Positions 8,301 to 15,170 of a DNA stretch of 17,828 nt are shown here, piece by piece (position 1 is the stretch's first letter; each line of letters begins with the position of its first letter). Made by a program: the position numbers and the translations under genes. Below the pieces are notes generated by a model. It saw only the letters and a program-made list of their open reading frames with translations. It made no database searches and had not been told where the DNA came from. Source of the DNA: an uncultured Bacteroidales bacterium (GTDB taxonomy: Bacteria; Bacteroidota; Bacteroidia; Bacteroidales; UBA932); NCBI GenBank assembly GCA_934725575.1, contig CAKVCK010000036.1, forward strand, positions 1-17,828. Direction: 5' to 3'.

Positions 8301-10022
8301 ATGAAAAAAACATCATTTGAAAGCTTGGCCGATTTTGCGACCGATGATCAAATATTCAGTCTCATCGCTAAGGAGAGAGGAAAGTATGCTGCCAAAATAC
8401 CAGATAAGGCAAAGAATCCTTTCGTCTCTGACTCTCTTTTTAACGAACTTAAGGCGATAACACCCCCGCACAGACTTTGGGGCAATCCTGGGCGTGGAAA
8501 ATTGCCTCCGATTGTTGAGTCGGGACCTGCATCCTGGACATGCTATAAGAAGCGGGCGATGGTCCGTGTGTATCAGGCGATCAAGAAAAAACGTGGTTTA
8601 TACCCAGAAGCACCGTGGGTGCGTAACTTGAATGATTTTGTCTCGTCCGTTCGGAATAGCCTTTCCGGGATTGAACCGCTCGTCTTGGAGTCTCCGCGGA
8701 TCCTTGCGAAATTCAAGGAGAAAGATGCCGGGAGTGGGGACTTCATATATCGTCCTATCTGTAAATATTCTGACCTGAAGACCAAGATCATCCTGGCGCT
8801 TGCCTATCAGTACATCCTTGCGAAGTTTGACAAGTATTTCCATAGGAATATGCTCTTTATGCGTGCCGCGAGACGTGTTGAGGGGAAGCGATATGAAATG
8901 CCTAAGTACACGGATGCCATCGACCTTGTGTCGGATTTCAGGAGACGGAACAACCGGAAATCAATTTATGTCGGGGAGTGTGACATCCAGAAGTTCTACG
9001 ACATATTCAATCACGATGTGATAGTAGAGTGTTTTGAGGATCTTTTTGCTGAGGTGAAGTTGAGGGATGGAGCCTCGGACGGTGATTTCGATTCCTTGCG
9101 TCGCGTGATAAAAGCTTATCTGGATTCGTTTGATTATCCTGAAAACGTGATGAGCAAGAATGATGACCCGGATTATTGGAAGAATGAAGTCCGAAGGCAT
9201 CGAAGCGATGAGTGTCCGGAACCGGTATGCAGGTTCAAGTGGGTGAGCGACGACGCTTTTGTCTCTTCCGGTTGCTATACGACGAAAGAAGAATTCTATG
9301 CCGCTAAGAACGGGAGAAAATTAGGCATCCCGCAAGGTGGCGCCCTGTCCGGCATAATTGTCAATGTGGTTATGAGGGTCGTGGACAAGCCGATTGTGGA
9401 GTCGGATTCTCCGGACAAACTTTTCATCCGCTATTGCGATGACATTCTTTTAATGCACACTGATGAGAAGACTTGTGAGAGCTATCTGGAGTCCTACTAC
9501 AGCAGGCTGATAACCTGCGAACTGGTTCCTCATCAAAGAAAGGATGTGGCTGATTGCAAGTCGGGCCGGAAAACGAATGCGGAATTCTGGAAAGCCAAGT
9601 CAAAGAATGTATATCGGTGGGGACCCGGTGACGGAGCGGCTTCCGATTGGGTGGCGTTTGTCGGATATGAGATGCGCCGTACCGGAGAGATACGTATCCG
9701 CAAGGATAAGATCGATGCGGAGTTCAAGAAGATCGCCCACCAATACTATAACATAATATATTCAAAGAAAGAGACTTCCGGAGACCAGGCGACGGAGAAA
9801 GAACCGTGCGAATTGATTAAAAAAATGGACGGCCTTTCCAAGCATATTCAAAACTTTGTGAAAGCGGAGAATAATGTATATACCCGTTCGCAGGCTCGCC
9901 GTCTTGACAAGTATCTCTACAGGAAAACCCGTCAGGCCGCTTCCAGAATCGGCATCGCCGATCCAAAAAAGGCGGCCAGGGAACGGGTGACTTATCTGGA
10001 GAAGATAGAAGGACTTTCCTGA
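8301..10022 (+). CDS. Atypical reverse transcriptase, UG/Abi (DRT)-like
   Basis: 573 aa from ATG 8301, chosen over a GTG at 8277 because the latter lies inside the RNA's 3' stem. RT motifs seen: motif A GECDIQKFYDIF with D228, motif B GIPQGGALSG (342-351), motif C YCDD (378-381), then a thumb-start-like segment VAFVGYEMRRTG. An unusual stretch of about 110 residues separates motifs A and B. About 200 residues follow motif C, including a charged, helical tail. There is no maturase, Cas1 or integrase domain, and no retron-type VTG motif was seen. Known: stand-alone RTs of the UG/Abi group with a nearby RNA are antiviral. Inference: it copies the adjacent RNA and acts with the membrane protein at 7585-8076. 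The specific DRT class cannot be assigned by eye. Confidence 0.85.
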   Translation: MKKTSFESLADFATDDQIFSLIAKERGKYAAKIPDKAKNPFVSDSLFNELKAITPPHRLWGNPGRGKLPPIVESGPASWTCYKKRAMVRVYQAIKKKRGLYPEAPWVRNLNDFVSSVRNSLSGIEPLVLESPRILAKFKEKDAGSGDFIYRPICKYSDLKTKIILALAYQYILAKFDKYFHRNMLFMRAARRVEGKRYEMPKYTDAIDLVSDFRRRNNRKSIYVGECDIQKFYDIFNHDVIVECFEDLFAEVKLRDGASDGDFDSLRRVIKAYLDSFDYPENVMSKNDDPDYWKNEVRRHRSDECPEPVCRFKWVSDDAFVSSGCYTTKEEFYAAKNGRKLGIPQGGALSGIIVNVVMRVVDKPIVESDSPDKLFIRYCDDILLMHTDEKTCESYLESYYSRLITCELVPHQRKDVADCKSGRKTNAEFWKAKSKNVYRWGPGDGAASDWVAFVGYEMRRTGEIRIRKDKIDAEFKKIAHQYYNIIYSKKETSGDQATEKEPCELIKKMDGLSKHIQNFVKAENNVYTRSQARRLDKYLYRKTRQAASRIGIADPKKAARERVTYLEKIEGLS

Positions 10023-10029
10023 ACCCCCT

Positions 10030-10050
10030 CGGTCGCTTCGCTTTCGATCG
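10030..10050. terminator. Possible hairpin between convergent genes
   Basis: CGGTCG (10030-10035) pairs with CGATCG (10045-10050) with one G-T pair and a 9-nt loop. It lies in the 34-nt gap between the RT and sigma stop codons. There is no T-run, so function as a terminator is only suggested by position. Confidence 0.3.
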
Positions 10051-10056
10051 CCAGCT

Positions 10057-10707
10057 TTATCCGGCGAGCCCCCAAGCCCGGTTGAGGCGTTTGTCTGTCT
10101 TGCGGAGTTTACAGAAGAGTTTCTTGCGGCTCTTGGAGACGGCCTGGTGGCTTATCCCGAGGCGCTCTGCGATCATCTCGTCGGTAGGGGAGATGCCGGC
10201 CTTAGTCAACCGGATTATTACATCAAGCACACGTCGCTCGCACGGTGTTATGTCTGTATATTCCAACAAGTGCCTAAGGTGGACGGCGGCGTTCTCGCGG
10301 TCTTCCATTCTGGAGGAGGAATATTCAGAGTCATGTTCAATGACGTCATATCTTGCTTCGTTGCTGTCCTCGTTGTCCCAGCCTTCATCAATGGAAACGA
10401 AGCGCTTTTGCTCGTTGGCCATCGTGATGAACTTCTTGTGTATGGCAGATCTGACGTATGCCGTGAACTGAGTGCCTTTTTCAGGGTCGAATCCGCTCAG
10501 GCACTTAAAAGTGACCCACATTCCTATGCGCGTCAGTTCTTCTGCTGAATATGTGTTCAGGGATCGGCCGAAGCTTTTGATCAGCCCTGCCGTCAGGCCT
10601 GTGCAGTCCCGGATTACATTTTCTTGTGCTTTGCGGTCACCGTGTTGGGCGGCGAGGATTGTAGAGTCAGAGATGTTGACTGGCTTAAAGGAGAATAGTT
10701 TTCCCAT
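10057..10707 (-). CDS. Sigma-70 family RNA polymerase sigma factor
   Basis: 216 aa. The N-terminal half matches sigma region 2: an ILAAQHGDRKAQENVI opening, then ELTRIG, then FDPEKGTQFTAYVRSAIHKKF, the core-binding and -10-recognition pattern. An acidic linker follows. The C-terminal third is region 4, with CERRVLDVI and the helix-turn-helix AERLGISHQAVSKSRKKL. Regions 1 and 3 appear to be missing, as in alternative sigma factors. It starts with ATG 10707 after an A/T-rich leader. It is divergent from the PARG operon and convergent with the RT. Its own upstream region lacks the island promoter motif but contains the 19-bp palindrome at 10800-10818. Inference: it may direct RNA polymerase to the six promoter motif copies in this window. 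No anti-sigma gene is recognised beside it. Confidence 0.85.
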   Translation of the reverse strand: MGKLFSFKPVNISDSTILAAQHGDRKAQENVIRDCTGLTAGLIKSFGRSLNTYSAEELTRIGMWVTFKCLSGFDPEKGTQFTAYVRSAIHKKFITMANEQKRFVSIDEGWDNEDSNEARYDVIEHDSEYSSSRMEDRENAAVHLRHLLEYTDITPCERRVLDVIIRLTKAGISPTDEMIAERLGISHQAVSKSRKKLFCKLRKTDKRLNRAWGLAG

Positions 10708-10799
10708 AAAGTTAATATTTAAGTTTATCTATCTGTGGCGGACCATTGTTCGGTTGCGCGGTGGGGAAAGTACTAAAAACTATGCCAAAGCCACGGATA

Positions 10800-10818
10800 T
10801 GTCCAGCCTATCTGGACA
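10800..10818. promoter_or_regulatory. 19-bp palindromic operator candidate, copy 2
   Basis: TGTCCAG-cctat-CTGGACA, here with fully complementary 7-bp arms. It differs by one base from the copy at 7475-7493. It lies between the divergent sigma and PARG-operon genes, so it could act on both. Confidence 0.6.
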
Positions 10819-10845
10819 ACTTGGAAAAAACGAAAATATTCACGA

Positions 10846-10880
10846 TTTTGGTTGCGGATTGCCGTGATGCGGCGTATTAC
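10846..10880 (+). promoter_or_regulatory. Island promoter motif, copy 4 (small ORF and PARG operon)
   Basis: TTTTGGTTGCGGA ends at 10858; after 14 nt comes CGTATTAC (10873-10880). The small ORF ATG (10898) is 21 nt past the GTATT. The PARG gene itself starts about 235 nt downstream. Confidence 0.65.
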
Positions 10881-10882
10881 TA

Positions 10883-10895
10883 GTGTCAGTGACAC
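10883..10895. promoter_or_regulatory. Short palindrome at the predicted transcription start
   Basis: GTGTCA-g-TGACAC, a perfect 6-bp inverted repeat around one base, lies 3-15 nt past the GTATTAC element. This is the position of a classic repressor site, but it is short and seen only once. Confidence 0.35.
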
Positions 10896-10897
10896 CA

Positions 10898-11041
10898 ATG
10901 GACAAGAAGGACAGATTTTGCCGGAATGTCAGTGTGGAGCAACTGCTTGTAATTGAATATATTAGTAAATCCTGCCCTCCTGATTCGCCTGCCAGCGTTT
11001 GGCAAGTTGTTGAGAGTCAATGGAAAGCGATTTCGCTGTAA
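10898..11041 (+). CDS. 47-aa small ORF, first in the PARG operon
   Basis: ATG 10898 opens a 47-codon frame (starting MDKKDRFCRN) ending at TAA 11039-11041. It contains LLVIEYISKSCPPD. The ATG lies at the same short distance (21 nt) from the promoter motif as for the AAA+ gene and the membrane protein, which argues that it is translated. A degenerate relative of the central part occurs at 15880-15928, reading AVNEYIRKCCPLD without a start codon. No family is recognised. It may be a leader peptide affecting the PARG gene, or a chance ORF over a repeated DNA element. Confidence 0.4.
   Translation: MDKKDRFCRNVSVEQLLVIEYISKSCPPDSPASVWQVVESQWKAISL
10949..11010. repeat. Dispersed degenerate repeat, copy 1
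   Basis: Resembles 15880-15943: both read GTAA(a/t)TGAATATATT(c/a)GTAAAT followed by a shared CTGCCCTC and a weaker match to about GTTGT. The match is strong for about 35 bp, then fades. A shorter trace, TTGTAAATGAATAT, is at 16909-16922. Confidence 0.55.
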
Positions 11042-11111
11042 TATAAGTAAAAGGTAATGAAGAGTTGAGTATAAGAGAAAGAACAATAAGAAAGAACATA
11101 TTTGTTTAAGA

Positions 11112-12017
11112 ATGAACAGTAACATTATGAGAAAAGGACCTTATGACCCTGCGGTGACAGCGCGCAAGGAAAGAAACGCTGAGATATTCTCAGAGACAAT
11201 CGCTGTGATTAATGATTGTTATTACACCGCTCCTTCCGGGAAGTTGGTGAATCTTCCTCCGTTGCGGCCGATGCTGGAAGGGGCTGAATGCTGGCATCGG
11301 GAGCAGCCTGTGGTTGACGCTCCGGTGGTCGCCGGTGGCACAGAGATCATTGTGGAGAACAATGATTGCATCGAGGCAGCCAGGCGCCTGGTCGCTAAAG
11401 GCTATAATCCGGTGATGCTGAATTTCGCGAGCGGTGGCCACCCTGGTGGAGGTGTTGAAAACGGAGCCAGAGCCCAGGAGGAGACCCTTTGCCGCAGGAG
11501 CACGCTTGCCAGGTCAATCTACACCTTCGATGAGAAATATGCGCGGAACTATTATTACACGCACAGGAAGGGCAACAACTATCCTCTTGACAATCTGAAT
11601 TTCAGCGCCATATATTCCCCGTATGTGACATTCTTCCGCGAAGGGCTGGATTGTACCTTTATGGAGGATCCGTTCCAGTGTGCGGTGGTCACCTGCGCGG
11701 CTTTGAACCTTAATGGGCGCCATCCATTGAAACTGACGCGTGACGGGAATATGCCGCCTCAGGCCAAGTCAATCACCGCGAACAAGATCCGGACAATATT
11801 CCGTCTCGCCCTTCGCCATCACCACGACGCTCTTGTTCTGGGAGCTTTCGGCTGCGGAGCGTTCAGGAATCCGCCCGAGGAGATGGCTTCGATCTTCAAG
11901 TCCGTCCTGAACGAGGATGAGTTCCGCAATAAGTTCCTCCTTGTGACCTTCGCGATAATCGAGGATCACAATTCCCGCAATGTCAATCTCCGGGCGTTCC
12001 GGAAAGTGTTCGGATAG
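11112..12017 (+). CDS. TIGR02452-family poly(ADP-ribose) glycohydrolase-like protein
   Basis: 301 aa. The PARG signature is intact: GGG (112-114), seven residues, then QEE (122-124) in the context AQEETLCRRS. This is the catalytic loop of bacterial-type PARG macrodomains, which release ADP-ribose from ADP-ribosylated targets using the second Glu. Other family landmarks are NFASGGHPGGG just before the loop and VLGAFGCGAFRNPP near the end, which contributes to the ADP-ribose pocket. No secretion signal is seen. ATG 11112 is chosen; ATG 11127 is possible. It shares the island promoter with the small ORF. No ADP-ribosyltransferase toxin is recognised beside it. Inference: it reverses ADP-ribosylation or handles ADP-ribose-type signals during phage or toxin stress. 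Confidence 0.9.
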   Translation: MNSNIMRKGPYDPAVTARKERNAEIFSETIAVINDCYYTAPSGKLVNLPPLRPMLEGAECWHREQPVVDAPVVAGGTEIIVENNDCIEAARRLVAKGYNPVMLNFASGGHPGGGVENGARAQEETLCRRSTLARSIYTFDEKYARNYYYTHRKGNNYPLDNLNFSAIYSPYVTFFREGLDCTFMEDPFQCAVVTCAALNLNGRHPLKLTRDGNMPPQAKSITANKIRTIFRLALRHHHDALVLGAFGCGAFRNPPEEMASIFKSVLNEDEFRNKFLLVTFAIIEDHNSRNVNLRAFRKVFG

Positions 12018-12024
12018 CAGTGAT

Positions 12025-12090
12025 GGAATCCGTTTTGATCTGCCTTGACTTTTGATAAGAAAAGTTCTTGGGCAGATCAAAACGGATTCC
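12025..12090. terminator. Long hairpin after the PARG gene (20-bp perfect stem)
   Basis: Arms 12025-12044 (GGAATCCGTTTTGATCTGCC) and 12071-12090 are perfect complements around 26 nt. The loop holds a second stem, ACTTTT/AAAAGT. It begins 8 nt after the PARG stop codon. It could be the 3'-end hairpin of the mRNA, though no T-run follows, or a small palindromic mobile element. No target-site duplication was found. Confidence 0.6.
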
Positions 12091-12150
12091 GGAACTTGAC
12101 GCTGCTATAAGACTGCTCCTGTGAATTGAATTGTTTATGCTATTGATGAT

Positions 12151-12354
12151 ATGCTACTTACAGAAGAAGATATAAAGAATCTTCCAGTTATCTCGGAAGA
12201 GGAAGATGATTTCTATGCTCCCGGCGAATTCGAAGCCGCCGTCCTGGCCGACTTCAACGAAGAGGCAGACCGGATTGATGAAAAGTACCGCTCTCGCGCT
12301 GATTCGCTTGAGGGCAGGACTGTTGTTGATGAGCTATGGAATATATGTGGCTGA
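12151..12354 (+). CDS. Small acidic protein, unknown
   Basis: 67 aa, rich in Asp and Glu (SEEEDDFYAPGEFE in the first third). No motif is recognised. Its last 19 bases overlap the start of the next small ORF in another frame, suggesting translational coupling. Such short acidic proteins often partner a second small protein, as in antitoxin or immunity pairs, but that is inference only. Confidence 0.55.
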   Translation: MLLTEEDIKNLPVISEEEDDFYAPGEFEAAVLADFNEEADRIDEKYRSRADSLEGRTVVDELWNICG

Positions 12355-12485
12355 AGCCTGACAGGACGGGGCTGAATGTGGATATATTCGTGGATGATTG
12401 CGGGTCTTATGAAAGGTATGGTCATCCGCTGCTTCTGTGGGCGAGAAACGGTTATGGACGCGAGGTCTCCGAATTCATCTATTAA
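12336..12485 (+). pseudogene. Truncated copy A of a small unrecognised protein (C-terminus lost)
   Basis: 49 codons from ATG 12336, ending in TAA 12483-12485. Residues from RTGLNVDIFVDDC to EVSEFI match 39 residues of the protein at 15171-15521 with only three differences. That protein continues PFLVSDQPV after SEFI, whereas here the frame ends after IY. This copy therefore keeps the N-terminus and lacks about two thirds of the protein. The ATG overlaps the acidic protein's 3' end. Confidence 0.6.
12363..12479 (+). repeat. 117-bp direct repeat, copy A
   Basis: Aligns without gaps to 15186-15302 with 15 differences (about 87% identity). Eleven of the differences are silent third-position-type changes, so both copies have evolved as coding sequence. 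The repeats flank the PD-(D/E)XK and HNH genes, 2823 bp apart. Confidence 0.8.
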
Positions 12486-12500
12486 AAAGCGCTTCTTTTT
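12484..12500. terminator. Putative bidirectional terminator
   Basis: AAAAAG (12485-12490 region) pairs with CTTTTT around CGCTT, giving an A-tract, short stem and T-tract immediately after the stop of truncated copy A. The stem has few GC pairs. Confidence 0.4.
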
Positions 12501-12531
12501 GCCGATAACAATTTTATCAGCGCAATTTTAC

Positions 12532-12539
12532 TATTTTTG
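12532..12539 (+). promoter_or_regulatory. Bacteroidota -7 element upstream of the PD-(D/E)XK gene
   Basis: TATTTTTG matches TAnnTTTG. It is followed by a leader of about 65 nt with a possible hairpin (AACCTTGG around 12547 with CCAAAGGTT around 12580) before ATG 12612. This gene therefore uses ordinary promoter architecture, not the island motif. Confidence 0.5.
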
Positions 12540-12611
12540 CATTATAAACCTTGGCTCAGTCAGGCGCTCTGCGAACCAAAGGTTTCTATGTTGCACCAAT
12601 TTTAGGAAGTT

Positions 12612-14150
12612 ATGTTATACCCGATTGGAATACAGAGTTTTTCGCAGATCCGCACTGGTGGGTTTGTGTACATCGACAAGACGGAGGCGATTTTCAAGTT
12701 GGCGTCTACCGGAAAATATTATTTTCTGAGTCGCCCCAGACGCTTCGGGAAGAGTCTGCTTGTGTCAACGATGGAGGCCTATTTTCAGGGACGAAGGGAA
12801 CTTTTCAAAGGACTTGAGATTGAGAGTCTGGAAAAGGATTGGACCGAATATCCTGTGCTGCATCTGGATCTGACGGGAAACAGGTATTTGACGGTGGAGG
12901 ACTTGTATGAGAGGTTGGATCTGCATCTGAACAGGTGGGAAGCCATCTATGGCAGACTTGGTGATTATTCATCACCGTCATCGAGATTTGACGCGGTCAT
13001 AGATTCCGCGCGCGATAAGACTGGCAGAGATGTTGTCATTCTCATCGATGAGTATGACAAGCCAATTGTGGATAACATTGACAATCAAGAACTGATGGAC
13101 AGTTTCCGCCGTGAACTTCAGGGCTTCTACAGCGTTATAAAGAACAAGAATGATTATATTCGTTTCGCTTTTCTGACAGGTGTGACAAAACTTGGCAAGA
13201 TGAGTGTGTTCAGTTCTTTGAACAACTTGACGGACATCTCTATGGATTTGCGTTATGCTGACATTTGTGGAGTGTCGGAGGATGAGTTGAAGTCATATTT
13301 CGATGGGAGTGTGGAGGAACTTGCGAAAAATAACCGGCTCTGCAAAGCGGAATGCTACGCGAAACTGAAGGCGATGTATGACGGCTATCATTTCCATCAT
13401 AGCGCTTCAGGTGTCTACAATCCGTTCAGCCTTCTGAACACCTTTGGCTCCAATGAGTTCCGGATGTTTTGGTTCGAAACCGGCACTCCTGCATTCCTTG
13501 TTCGCTACCTTAGGCAGGGAAAGTATAATCTTGACAGCATTTCAAAAGATGAGGTTCCATCAGAGACTCTGACAGGTGAGAACTATGTGAGTCCCACCCC
13601 GATTACCCTGATGTACCAGACAGGCTACCTGACAATCAAGGGCTATGATTCCCGTTTCAACAACTACTTTCTCGATTATCCGAATGATGAGGTAAAGAGC
13701 GGTTTCCTGAACTCCCTGAGCCAACTGTATGCTCCGGCGCTCATTCAGGGAGAGTTTTCGGTTTCCCGCTTTGTCCGCGACATCGAGCAAGGCGATGTGG
13801 ATTCTTTTATGACTCGCTTTACCTCGTTCCTCTCCGGGAATGACTACGAGATTCAGGGCGATCTGGAACTCTACTTTCAGAACACTATGTCGGTGATGAT
13901 GAAAATGATGGGACTCTACGTAAAGACCGAATACCACACTTCGAGAGGACGTATTGACATTGTCTTCGACACAGACAAGTATGTCTACATCATCGAGCTT
14001 AAGCGGGATCAGTCACCGGAGACAGCCCTCCGGCAGATAGATGAAAAAGGCTACGAAAAGCCGTTCCTCTCATCTGGCAAGCAAATCATCAAGCTCGGCA
14101 TAAACTTCTCCTCCGAGACTCGCACCATCGACGGCTGGAAAGTGAAATAG
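12612..14150 (+). CDS. AAA-ATPase-like (PF09820) protein with PD-(D/E)XK nuclease domain
   Basis: 512 aa, about the usual length for this family. Residues 41-50 read RPRRFGKSLL, the modified Walker A of PF09820, and 141-150 read VVILIDEYDK, the Walker B. The C-terminal domain has D449 in GRIDIVF and ELK at 462-464, the PD-(D/E)XK catalytic pattern (the PF08011/DUF1703 nuclease). Known: this architecture is present in many copies in Bacteroidales genomes; its function is largely unestablished, with mobile-element or defence roles proposed. The gene appears intact. It lies between the 117-bp direct repeats together with the broken HNH gene. Confidence 0.9.
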   Translation: MLYPIGIQSFSQIRTGGFVYIDKTEAIFKLASTGKYYFLSRPRRFGKSLLVSTMEAYFQGRRELFKGLEIESLEKDWTEYPVLHLDLTGNRYLTVEDLYERLDLHLNRWEAIYGRLGDYSSPSSRFDAVIDSARDKTGRDVVILIDEYDKPIVDNIDNQELMDSFRRELQGFYSVIKNKNDYIRFAFLTGVTKLGKMSVFSSLNNLTDISMDLRYADICGVSEDELKSYFDGSVEELAKNNRLCKAECYAKLKAMYDGYHFHHSASGVYNPFSLLNTFGSNEFRMFWFETGTPAFLVRYLRQGKYNLDSISKDEVPSETLTGENYVSPTPITLMYQTGYLTIKGYDSRFNNYFLDYPNDEVKSGFLNSLSQLYAPALIQGEFSVSRFVRDIEQGDVDSFMTRFTSFLSGNDYEIQGDLELYFQNTMSVMMKMMGLYVKTEYHTSRGRIDIVFDTDKYVYIIELKRDQSPETALRQIDEKGYEKPFLSSGKQIIKLGINFSSETRTIDGWKVK

Positions 14151-14226
14151 GGGGCAACCTTGTCATAAGGACGCGAGATTTGTAGCATCTTCGTATGATT
14201 CTATTAGATAACTAATTTTTAACATT

Positions 14227-15168
14227 ATGGATTATTATATTGGAAACACTGATTATGATTGGTTCAATTTTTTGAAAAATCATAATAATCCTCAGCAGCC
14301 AGAAGACATAAATTTTGGAAACCAGGAGGAAAGAGAAATTTTAGAGCAATTAAACAGGGTGAGCCATTCCTGCTAAAATTAAAAAAGGAACATAGTAATA
14401 AAATAGCCGGAGTCGCATTCTTTTCGCGATTTATAAAACTTCCTTTGGATTACGCTTGGGATGTGTTTGAACTTCAAAATGGAGTTGATTCATACTATGC
14501 GTTTAGGAATAAAATCGAAATTTACCGTCTTAAAAATGATATACACAATGAAGAATGTATAGGATGTATAGTGTTATCAAACCCAATCTTTTTTGATGAA
14601 AAAAATTGGGTGGAACCACCGAAGGATTGGAATGGCAATATAGTCACAGGCAAAAGCTATAGTTGTGAGGATAGAATAGGCAAAGAGACTTGGGATAAAG
14701 TCCTGGAGTCAATTAATCTTACAGAAGGCCTGGACATCTATGGCGGGAATGACGATAATATGCCACCGGCGTACAATTATTGTATGCAAAGAACTCGTAT
14801 AGGGCAAAGTGCTTTTCGTCTGAATGTCGCTGAGGCCTATTCTAATAAGTAAGTGTGCCATTAGCGGAGAGAGTGCGCTTCCTACTCTTCAGGCGGCTCA
14901 TATCAAGCCTTATAGTGAGTCGGGCTCTAATAATTTGACCACTAATGGTATACTTCTTCGTTCGGATTTGCATAGACTATACGACAAGGGATACATCGCT
15001 ATTACTGAAGACTATAAGGTTAAGGTGGGCCAAAGATTAAGTACAGAATTCAACAGTGAATATTATAAAATGTACGACGGCAAAGAACTCTCTATGCCTT
15101 CATCAATAGATGACTATCCTAGTAAAGAATTTCTTGTTTGGCACAACGAACACTATTTTATGGGATAG
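14227..15168 (+). pseudogene. HNH endonuclease with two frameshifts
   Basis: The three frames join into one protein of about 310 aa. Frame 1 from ATG 14227 reads MDYYIGNTDYDWFNFL to DINF. Losing one T in the run near 14312-14316 shifts the frame, where the expected next residues WKPGGK appear in the next frame. That frame runs through GCIVLSNPIFFDE to NVAEAYSNK. There a tandem duplication of TAAG (about 14847-14854) adds 4 nt and shifts again. The third frame gives the HNH domain: CAISGE, AAHIKPYSESG, then NGILLRSDLHRLYDKGYIAI, with the catalytic His and Asn residues present. The family resembles stand-alone restriction-type HNH proteins of Bacteroidota. The first shift is in a homopolymer and could be a sequencing error; the TAAG duplication looks like a true slip. 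Confidence 0.75.
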
Positions 15169-15170
15169 AT

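Noticed and set aside
8113..10022. Classical retron (msr-msd plus RT)
   Set aside because: The paired ends fit, but the RT is much longer than usual retron RTs, no VTG-type motif was found, and no clear branching-G context or long msd stem is visible. Kept as an RT-RNA system without a retron label.
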